A stretch of 64,000 nt of DNA. Origin: Magnetococcales bacterium. Its GTDB lineage: Bacteria; Pseudomonadota; Magnetococcia; Magnetococcales; JADFWU01. The notes beneath the pieces are model-generated. The model did no database searches, had not been told where the DNA came from, and was given only the letters and a program-made list of their open reading frames with translations. The translations under genes were made by a program, and so were the position numbers. How positions within the stretch are numbered: the first letter of the stretch is position 1; every line of letters starts with the position of its first letter. Below, in pieces: positions 17,583 through 26,700 of the stretch. The stretch covers positions 1-64,000 of the forward strand of contig JADFWU010000008.1 of NCBI GenBank assembly GCA_015234045.1, in the 5' to 3' direction.

Positions 17583-20231
17583 TCATCCACCAAACCAGAA
17601 GGCGTAGACATTGACAACACGCCGCCAAAGTCGGGTGATCACCGAGATATCCGGCGTATCAATAGAAGCCTGCCCCGTCATACCTGGCCGTAAAACCACA
17701 TCACTTTCAGTAACCGTCACCTCAGCGGCAAATCCTTCTGGTGCCTCGGGATCAACAACCCCCTCTTCCAGGGCTTGAACCGGCACGGAATAGGCCCGTC
17801 CGACATGACGCACCACACCACGGAACCCTTGACCAGGACGAGAACGCAACACACCACGTACAGCACTTCCGATGGAGACATCCAGAAGTTCTTCTTCCGG
17901 CACTTCAACCACAACGGTAAACTTCTCAGCATCACCCAGGCGCAACACTTCAGAACCCAGTGAAAACTCTCGCCCGATCAAATCCGCAGGGCTGGCGGTC
18001 AACACAACACCACCTGCCGGAGCACGAACCATGATTTTTTCCAACTCATCCCGTACCTGACGTACTTCAGCACGGGCGGCCACACGTTCCACCATTGATC
18101 GACTCATAGCCGCAGGATCACCAGCGGCTTTGGCTTCAACAATCTGTCGATCCAACACGTTCAACCGCGCTTCGGCTTCGATCAGTTTCAAGCGAATTGG
18201 TGTATCAGCCAACTGTACCAGCAAATCACCTTTGCTGACCTTCTGGCCTTCCTTAACCAACACCTTATCCACACGACCAGCCACCGGAAGATAAACGCCC
18301 TGACCAAACCGCGCTTCAACAGTACAAGGACCGGAAACCGCCCGAAAAATTGGTAGATAGTGCAAAGCAGAGCCAATACCGCCTACAAGAATCAGAGCCA
18401 GCGCAATCTTACGCCAACCGGATAACATGCTCTTGCCTTTTTCACCAACCGCACCCAACACCTGACCAAACGGAATGCGTTGAAACAGACTGGCATTACG
18501 CAACGCAACCGTTGCCTGAGTGGCCAGGATGTAGAGCATATCCGCTTTACTGCCCCGAGCAAAATCCAGCTCAACGCCTTCCAGCCAGAGCACACCAAGA
18601 ATACCTTCTTCATCGGCCAGAGGTGTACACCAAGCGGCTTTCAGTTCATTGCGATCCAGATAGCGTGTCCAGGTATTTTCACCGCCGTCTACAGTCTCGC
18701 GATATTGGTTGATGTTGGCCACATAGGCCGTGCGCTTGGATTGGCGGACCTGCTCCATTATTTCGAGTAGATCTTTTTGATTCTCATCCTTGGCATTAAC
18801 CGTCCGACCATTGGAGAGCACGGCGATGGACATTTCATTTTTCTGTTCATCAATCAACGCCACCGCAGAGCTACTGACATCCACCAACTCGTCCGTGGTA
18901 TTCACCAACTGAGTCAACACCATATCCAGGTCCAACGTACCAACCACTTGCTGAGAGATGGCCATCAAGGTGTTCATCTCTTTTACCCGGCTTTCAGTCT
19001 CCAATAGGCGGGCATTGCGTACCGCAATGGAGGCGGAAAGAGCCAGATCCTCAACCAGACGGCGATCCTCTTCGGTGAACTGCTTAAAAAGGCCACTGCT
19101 TTTATTGATGATCTGGATGGCACCGAAAGCATCTTCTTTATCCACCAGCGGCACACAGATCATCGACTGCGTGCGAAAACCGGATTTTTTATCCACCTGA
19201 GCATCGAAACGGCTGTCTTTGGAACAGTCTAGAACCACTTCCGCTTCATTGTTCTCGATCACCTGACCGACAATACCTTTGCCCGGCGGAAGACGCAGAC
19301 CGATAATCCGATCTTTAGCCGGACCTTCTGCCAAATGGCAGATATTCTGTTGTTCCCGATCATCGGCCATCCAGAGCGAACCCGCTTCCGCTTCCAAAAC
19401 ATCCAACACCCGATAGAAGATGACATCCATCACCTTCTTCATACTGCCGGTGCTCTGGACAAATTCTCGGGTCAAATCGCGGGCAAATGTGAGGTTTTTA
19501 ACCAACTGTTGATGAATGGCCAGTTGGTGGAACAGATCCTGTTGATCTTCAGAAAGGTTTGAGATATCAACAGGATTTTTAGGAGAAACTGACGCTTTAG
19601 GCGCATTCTGAACCGCTTGAGCCGGAGAGACTGACGGTTTAGGCGCACTCTGAATTGCTTGAGCTGGAGTCGAAGACACTGGTGCTGTCTTAGATGCGGT
19701 TACAGCGGTATTATCACCCTTAGACGCTGCAATAGCCGCTGCCCTTTTAGCCGCCATACCAGGTCGAGCAAGAGGCCCTTTTCTTGTTGATGCAGTCTGA
19801 TTTTTCGTTGATGCGGCCTGACTTTTCGTTGATGCGGTCTGACTTTTCGTTGATGCGGTCTGACTTTTCGTTGATGCGGTCTGATTTTTCGTTGATGCGG
19901 TCTGAGCAGGTTTTGCCCCCACCACACCACCACGCCGCGCTTTAGCCGATGCCCCTTTACTGGCACCCACGGCTGAAGTTGATTTGCGCTGAACAGAAAC
20001 AGCTTTGCGCTTTTCTGCCATTGCCCGCTTATTCTTCAAGGCATTTTTCTTCATGGCCATTGATTGACCCATGGAAGCACCACCTTGAAAGCGCTTTGGT
20101 GCATTTTTCATCACGGCTGAACGACTGCTTTTTTCAGTACTTCTATCGGCATCATTGGCAGAAGATTGACCAGAAATCTGGGTATCTTGCCGAGCCTGAC
20201 CCTCACTGTTTTGCATTACAGGCCCCGTCAC
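17583..20231 (-). CDS. GAF-GAF-HlyD fusion protein
   Basis: The protein has 882 residues from a GTG at 20231; an ATG at 20216 is equally possible. The first 215 residues are low-complexity, basic and Ala/Lys/Ser/Thr rich, with about six heptad repeats such as TASTKSQ. Two GAF domains follow (about 240-395 and 415-575), with typical PPGKGIVGQVIENNE and GAIQIINKSSG strings. Then come one membrane helix (IALALILVGGIGSALHYLP) and a periplasmic adaptor domain with lipoyl halves VYLPVAGRVDKVLVKEGQKV and IMVRAPAGGVV. The topology puts the GAF sensor in the cytosol and the adaptor in the periplasm, so substrate-coupled control of export is plausible. Its ligand is unknown. Confidence 0.87.
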   Translation of the reverse strand: MTGPVMQNSEGQARQDTQISGQSSANDADRSTEKSSRSAVMKNAPKRFQGGASMGQSMAMKKNALKNKRAMAEKRKAVSVQRKSTSAVGASKGASAKARRGGVVGAKPAQTASTKNQTASTKSQTASTKSQTASTKSQAASTKNQTASTRKGPLARPGMAAKRAAAIAASKGDNTAVTASKTAPVSSTPAQAIQSAPKPSVSPAQAVQNAPKASVSPKNPVDISNLSEDQQDLFHQLAIHQQLVKNLTFARDLTREFVQSTGSMKKVMDVIFYRVLDVLEAEAGSLWMADDREQQNICHLAEGPAKDRIIGLRLPPGKGIVGQVIENNEAEVVLDCSKDSRFDAQVDKKSGFRTQSMICVPLVDKEDAFGAIQIINKSSGLFKQFTEEDRRLVEDLALSASIAVRNARLLETESRVKEMNTLMAISQQVVGTLDLDMVLTQLVNTTDELVDVSSSAVALIDEQKNEMSIAVLSNGRTVNAKDENQKDLLEIMEQVRQSKRTAYVANINQYRETVDGGENTWTRYLDRNELKAAWCTPLADEEGILGVLWLEGVELDFARGSKADMLYILATQATVALRNASLFQRIPFGQVLGAVGEKGKSMLSGWRKIALALILVGGIGSALHYLPIFRAVSGPCTVEARFGQGVYLPVAGRVDKVLVKEGQKVSKGDLLVQLADTPIRLKLIEAEARLNVLDRQIVEAKAAGDPAAMSRSMVERVAARAEVRQVRDELEKIMVRAPAGGVVLTASPADLIGREFSLGSEVLRLGDAEKFTVVVEVPEEELLDVSIGSAVRGVLRSRPGQGFRGVVRHVGRAYSVPVQALEEGVVDPEAPEGFAAEVTVTESDVVLRPGMTGQASIDTPDISVITRLWRRVVNVYAFWFGG
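19784..19905 (-). repeat. 21-bp tandem repeats coding Thr/Ser/Lys heptads
   Basis: About six units of roughly 21 bp, each encoding a heptad such as TASTKSQ or TASTKNQ, lie in the N-terminal tail of the GAF-HlyD protein. Near-identity between neighbouring units suggests recent slippage expansion. The tail is likely disordered and cytoplasmic. Confidence 0.8.
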
Positions 20232-20273
20232 TCTCTACCCCCCCGATGGTCCGAACGTTCCCAATATAAACAA

Positions 20274-20375
20274 GCGTTACGCAATTGCCAGTTGAAACAG
20301 GTGCCAGTTGAAACAGGTGCCAGTTGAAATAGGTGCCAGTTGAAACAGGCACAAAATTCATTCAACTGCGTAACA
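20274..20375. repeat. MITE-like element, copy B with internal tandem 16-mers
   Basis: The ends are GCGTTACGCAATT and TTCAACTGCGTAAC, so the element lies in the reverse orientation to copy A. Its left part is four tandem copies of a 16-bp unit, GCCAGTTGAAACAGGT, derived from the sub-terminal part of the element. It sits between the small basic gene and the GAF-HlyD gene, immediately upstream of the latter, where it may affect that gene's expression. Confidence 0.75.
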
Positions 20376-20429
20376 CCGAATAAAAATAAATATCAATAGA
20401 TTTTATACTCATATACCTCCTGATACAAA

Positions 20430-20470
20430 AGAAAAGCCTGGCATGCTCATCAAATCAGCATGCCAGGCTT
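20430..20470 (-). terminator. Terminator after the 48-residue gene
   Basis: The perfect 13-bp stem AGCCTGGCATGCT / AGCATGCCAGGCT is followed on the minus strand by TTTTCTTTTG. It ends the transcript of the small basic protein and probably separates it from the downstream GAF-HlyD operon. Confidence 0.85.
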
Positions 20471-20487
20471 GGCTCGGTTCAAAACTC

Positions 20488-20634
20488 TTAGGAATCAGAA
20501 GAGGTGCGCGGCTTTGGACGGCTCATCAGATGCTTAATTTTCTGAGCTTGAGCATGTGCCTGAGCCTGCTTCTTTTGCAGATTGGCTTTGTTACGAGCTG
20601 CATCAACTTTAGCGGAATTCGGTTTACCTGCCAT
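20488..20634 (-). CDS. Small basic protein, 48 residues
   Basis: AAGGAG lies six nt before an ATG that opens a 48-residue, strongly basic, Ala/Gln/Lys-rich protein with the core NKANLQKKQAQAHAQAQKIK. It is probably one long helix and has no signal peptide. It sits between the giant repeat protein gene and the GAF-HlyD gene, with its own terminator. I do not recognise a family. It may be a chaperone or partner of the very acidic giant protein, or a nucleic-acid-binding peptide; both are inference. Confidence 0.7.
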   Translation of the reverse strand: MAGKPNSAKVDAARNKANLQKKQAQAHAQAQKIKHLMSRPKPRTSSDS

Positions 20635-20656
20635 TGTTACTCTCCTTGAAGATGAT

Positions 20657-20684
20657 CCCGCTCCCTCGTGGCATGGGGAGCGGG
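20657..20684 (-). promoter_or_regulatory. Stable hairpin in the leader of the 48-residue gene
   Basis: The perfect stem CCCGCTCCC / GGGAGCGGG lies about 20 nt before the start codon and just upstream of its ribosome binding site. It has no T tract. It may protect or set the 5' end of a processed transcript. Confidence 0.45.
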
Positions 20685-20738
20685 TTGTGATTAGTGCAAA
20701 CATTGTATGAGCGAGGAACAATTCCAACACTCTGATTA

Positions 20739-20767
20739 CCATGAGATCCACACTGAGGATCTCATGG
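20739..20767 (-). terminator. Hairpin just after the giant gene
   Basis: The perfect 11-bp stem CCATGAGATCC / GGATCTCATGG lies 17 bp after the giant gene stop. No T tract follows on the minus strand, so it may stabilise the 3' end or partly terminate rather than act as a strong terminator. Confidence 0.5.
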
Positions 20768-20783
20768 GAAAACAACTGATTGA

Positions 20784-23700
20784 CTACTGAACTTCATTCC
20801 CATCAACATCCCAACTGGTGGTTGTGCCTTCAGGGTCTGTAAAGGAACTGGAACCATCAGCGTTCCAACGCCAGGTACCGGTATCATCGGTCCATGAGCT
20901 GGAACCATCAGCATTCCAGGTTGAAGTGCCGTATGAATCAGACATGCTGCCTGAACCATCGACATTTGATGTGTAGGTGTAATCACCATCCGCACTGGTA
21001 TAGACATAGTTACCGTCAGCATCCCAGGATTCGGTGGTGCCATCCGTATAGGTAACGCTATCGGAACCATCAGAACCGTAGGTGTGAACCGTTCCATCAG
21101 CATCGGTATGAACCACAGTTCCATCGTCAAGATAGGCATCCGTAGAACCATCAGGATTGGTCACTTCACCCGCTGTGTCATCCATAACCACTTCGTTGCC
21201 ATCGGCATCGAAGTAAGTCCGGTTGCCTTCACTATCCCATACTTCAGAGGAACCATCGGCATAGTTGATTGCACCGGAGCCATCCATGTTGCTGTATCCG
21301 CTGCTACCATCGGCATTCATCCAGTTGGCTGAACCGTCAGCGTACCAGGAACCAGAGGAACCATCCTCAGAGTACCAGCTACCGGAACCATCAGCGTTCC
21401 AGTATTCACTGTTACCCATGCCATCAGACCAACCACCAGAGCCATCAGCATTTTCATACTGATAGGAACCATCGGCGTTCCATTCACCATAGGAACCATC
21501 GGAACCGCTCCAGCTTCCGTTGCCTTCAGCATCCCAGGAGCTGGTGTTACCCATGTCATCGGAATACCAGCCGGAACCATCCGGGCTATCACCATATGAG
21601 TAACCATCACTCTCATAGGTGTGATTGCCTTCAGCGTCCCAGGACTCGGTAGAGCCATCAGGATAAGTTACCTCACTTGATCCATCAGGATGCCAGGTAT
21701 TGGTTGTTCCATCCACATCCACATGTGCGGAGGAACCGTCTGCATACCAGATATCTTGAGAACCATCCTCATTGACATACTCACCGGTCTCGAACTCCGA
21801 GGGCGGAATCTCGTTACCAGCCGCGTCGGTATAGCTCATATTGCCATCAGCATCCCAATTCATGGAACTACCGTCAGCATAGGAATGGCTTCCACTGCCA
21901 TCCATGTTCCAAGTGCCTGATGAACCATCGGCATCGGTCCAGGAACCGTTACCTTCCGCATCCCAGGTAGAGCTTGCACCGTCAGCATTGGCCCAAGAGC
22001 CGGAGCCGTCAGCATTCCAGGTTTCGCTGGAACCATCAGCGTATTGAATGGAACCGTTGCCTTCAGCGTCCCAGGTTTCGGTGGTGCCATCCGCTGAGTT
22101 ATAGGTTCCGCCACCATCTGAATCCCAGGAACCGGAATTCCCTTCAGCATCCGACCAGTTACCAGAGCCATCGGCATTCCAATATTCACTGGAGCCATCG
22201 GCCATGTACGACCCGCCAGAACCATCAGCACTCCACCAGGAGCTGTTGCCCTCGGCATCACTCCAACCGCCAGAGCCGTCAGCACCGCCGTAGGAGTACG
22301 AACCGTCATCGCTCCACATGCTGTATGAGCCATCCGTTCCGTGCCAGGAACCGTTGCCTTGGGCATCCCATTCTGATGTGCCATAGTCATCGACATAGCT
22401 GCCGGAACCATCCACATTTTCAGTATAGGAGTAGTTATCACCATTGTAGGTATGGTTGCCTTCAGCGTCCCAAACTTCCGAAGTACCGTCTGTGTACTCA
22501 ACGACAGACGATCCATCAGCATGCCAGGTGTGCGCCGTGCCATCCGCGTCAACATGAGCGGAAGAGCCATCGGCAAACCAGATATCCTTGGAACCATCCT
22601 CGTTTACATACTCACCGGTTTCAAATTCCGAAGGCGGAATGTCATTGCCGGCCGCATCGGTATAGGTGGTATTGCCTTCAGCATCCCAGTTCATGGATTC
22701 GCCATCGGGGTAGGTATAGCTGCCGCTACCATCGATATTGTACGAACCTGAAGAACCATCGGAACCGGTCCAAGTACCGTTTCCTTCGCTATCCCAAGAA
22801 CTGGAAGAGCCGTCTGGACTGTTCCAGGAACCCGAACCATCCGCATTCCACGTTTGGCTGGAACCATCAGCGTAGTCGATTGAACCGTTGCCTTCACCAT
22901 CCCATGTTTCCATGGTGCCATCGGCTGAATTGAAGGTGCCGCCACCATCAGTGTCATAGCTGCCGGAGTTTCCGTAGGGATCACTCCAATCACCGGACCC
23001 ATCAGCGTTCCAGTTCTCAGAGTAGCCGTCAGAACCGTAGAATCCACCGGAACCATCGGCATTGGTCCAACTGCTGTTGCCATCGGCATCATACCAACCA
23101 CCAGAGCCATCAGCATTCAACCAACTACCGGAACCATCGGCATTCCATTCGCCGTAGGAACCGTCTGAACCACTCCAGGAGCCGTTACCTTGTCCATCCC
23201 AGTCAGACGAACCGTAGGAATCAGAGTAACTACCAGAACCATCGACATTTTCAGTATAGGAGTAGCCGTCACCGTTATAGGTGTGATTGCCGTCCGCATC
23301 CCATGTCTCAGAAGAGCCATCAGGATAGGTAACATCACTTGATCCATCAGGATGCCAGCTATGTGTGGTGCCATCGGGATCTACATGAGCGGATGAGCCA
23401 TCAGCAAACCAGATATCCTTGGAACCATCTTCGTTGACAAACTCACCGGTTTCGAACTCCGAAGGCGGAATATCATTACCCGCTGCATCGGTGTAGCTCA
23501 TATTGCCTTCTGAATCCCAGCTCATGGTCTCGCCATTCGGGAAAGACTCACTGCCGGAACCATCGGCATTCCATGTTCCGCTGGAACCATCGGCATGGTT
23601 CCAGGAACCATTACCATCCGCATCCCATTGGGCACTTGAGCCGTCACCGCTATCCCAGGAACCGGAACCATCGGCATTCCAGGTCTCAGAAGAACCATCA

Positions 23701-26700
23701 GCCCAGGTTATTGAACCGTTGCCCTCACCATCCCAGGATTCTGAACTTCCGTCTGCATTATTGAAGGTGCCACCACCATCAGCGTCATAGCTGCCGGAGT
23801 TTCCATTGCTGTCACTCCAATCACCTGAGCCATCGGCGTTCCAGTTTTCATAGTAGCCATCAGCGCCATAGAAACCACCGGAACCATCGGCATTCCAGTA
23901 GCTGCTATTGCCTTCAGCGTCATACCAACCGCCTGATCCATCAGGATTGGCCCAGTTGCCGGAACCGTCCGCATGCCAGTCAGAATGAGAACCATCGGCA
24001 CCATTCCAACTACCATTACCCTGACCATCCCATTCGGAAGAGCCGTATGAATCGGAGTAACTGCCAGAACCGTCTACATTCTCGGTATAGGCGTAGCCGT
24101 CACCGTTGTACGTATGGTTACCATCGGCATCCCAGGTTTCGCTGGTGCCATCTGGATATTCAACTGCGCTTGATCCATCAGGATGCCAGCTATGAGACGT
24201 TCCATCCGGGTCAACATGAGCGGATGAGCCATCAGCAAACCAGATATCCTTGGAGCCATCTTCGTTAACAAACTCACCGACTTCGAAATCTGAGGGCGGA
24301 ATATCGTTACCCGCCGCATCGGTGTAGGTCATAGTGCCTTCGGCATCCCAGTTCATGGTCTCACCGCCAGGGAAAGACTCACTACCGGACCCATCGGCAT
24401 TCCATGTACCACTGGACCCATCAGGATTGGTCCAAGAACCGTTGCCCTGACCATCCCAATCAGCACTGGCACCATCAGGAGCGGTCCAGGAACCAGAACC
24501 ATCGGCGTTCCATGTCTCGGATGAGCCGTCAGCCCAGCTTATTGAACCATTGCCCTCACCATCCCATGCTTCAGAAGTACCATCCGCATGGTTGATGGTT
24601 CCACCACCATCGGTATCATAGCTACCGTAGCTGCCGTCAGAGTCGTACCACTCACCGGAACCATCGGCGTTCCAGTACTCGCTGGAACCATCCGAGTTAT
24701 ACATACCGCCGGAACCATCGGACATCCACCAGCTACTGTTACCATCCGCGTCATACCAACCGCCGGAGCCATCCGCATTTTGATAGTTACCGGAGCCGTC
24801 CGCATTCCATTCACCGTAGGAACCATCCTCACCATACCAGGCACCATTGCCTTGACCATCCCATTCGGAAGAACCATAGGCATCGGAGTAACTGCCTGAG
24901 CCGTCTACATTCTCAGTATAGGCGTAGCCGTCACCGTTATAGGTATGGTTGCCATCGGCATCCCATGTTTCGCTGGTGCCATCGGTGTATTCAACTTCTG
25001 ATGATCCATCAGGATGCCAGCTGTGAGTGGTTCCATCCGGGTCCACATGAGCGGAAGAGCCGTCAGCAAACCAGATATCCTTGGAACCATCTTCATTGAT
25101 GAACTCACCGGTCTCAAACTCCGAAGGCGGAATTTCATTACCAGCGGCATCGGTGTAAGAGCTGTTGCCTTCGGCATCCCAATTCATGGATGTGCCATCA
25201 GGAAAATGCTCACTGCCGGAACCATCGGCATTCCATGTACCACTGGAACCATCAGGATTGGTCCAAGAGCCGTTGCCCTGACCATCCCAATCAGCGTGTT
25301 CACCACCAGCACCTGTCCAGGAACCCGAGCCATCAACATTCCAGGTCTCGGAAGCACCATCCGGCCATGTTATTGAACCGTTTCCTTCAACATCCCAAGT
25401 TTCGGTCGTACCATCAGCATGGGTTATTGAACCGCTGCCATCCGCTTCATAGTTGCCGAAGCTACCATCAGAACTGTACCAGGAACCGGAACCATCGGCG
25501 TTCCAGTATTCACTGGAACCATCTGCGCTGTACATGCCGCCGGAACCATCCGCCTGCCACCAGCTGCTGTTGCCTTCAGGGTCATACCAACCGCCGGAAC
25601 CATCGGAGTATTGATAGCTGCCGGAACCGTCAGCATTCCATTCGGAATAGGAACCATCGGCACCGGTCCAGGAACCGTTGCCTTGAGAATCCCATTCGGA
25701 ACTGCCGTAGGTGTCAGAATAGCTACCTGAGCCATCAACATTATCCGTGTAGGAGTAGCCATCACCGTTATAGGTGTGATTGCCTTCTGCATCCCAGGTT
25801 TCACCGGTTCCATCTGGATTGACCACTTCTGTCGATCCATCAGGATGCCAGCTATGGGTTGTGCCATCAGGGTCTACATGAGCGGAAGAGCCATCAGCAA
25901 ACCAAATATCCGTGCTGCCATCCTCATTGGTGAATTCACCAACGCTAAATTCTGAGGACGGAATCTCATTTCCGGCCGCATCGGTATAGGTCACGTCACC
26001 TTGGGCATTCCAGCTTTCCGTAGAACCATCAGCGTGGTTATAACTACCACTACCATCGGCATTGTAGGTGCCTGATGTACCATCGGAGCCTGTCCAGGTA
26101 CCGTTACCCTCAGCATCCCAGGTAGAACTGTTACCATCCGCATCAGCCCAGGAACCGGAACCATCGACATTCCACGTCTCTGTGGAACCGTCAGACCAGG
26201 TTATTGAACCATTTCCTTCAGCGTCCCAATTCTCGGTGGTGCCGTCAGCATGAGTTATCGCGCCACTGCCATCGGCTTCATAGTTGCCGTATGAGCCATC
26301 AGGATCACTCCAGGAACCGGAACCATCACTGTTCCATGATTCATAGTGTCCATCAGAACTATAGAAACCACCGGAACCATCAGAGTTCCAGTATTCACCG
26401 TTGCCTGCGCCATCGTACCAACCACCGGAGCCATCGGAATTGGCCCAGTTACCGGAACCATCGTTGTTCCATTCACCATACGACCCATCAGAGCCGAACC
26501 AAGCACCATTGCCCTGCCCGTCCCACTCAGAGGTACCATAATCATCGGACCAGCTGCCGGAACCATCGACATTTTCGGTATAGACGTAGTTGTCACCATT
26601 ATAGGTGTGATTGCCTTCTGCATCCCAGCTCTCGCTGGTGCCATCGGAATACTCAACTTCGCTTGATCCATCGGGATGCCAGCTGTGGGTTGTGCCATCG

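Noticed and set aside
21974-22933. Long plus-strand ORF (319 codons) and many others opposite the giant gene
   Set aside because: They arise from the repetitive codon pattern of the minus-strand repeat protein, are very rich in His, Arg and Ser, and have no ribosome binding sites or family features.
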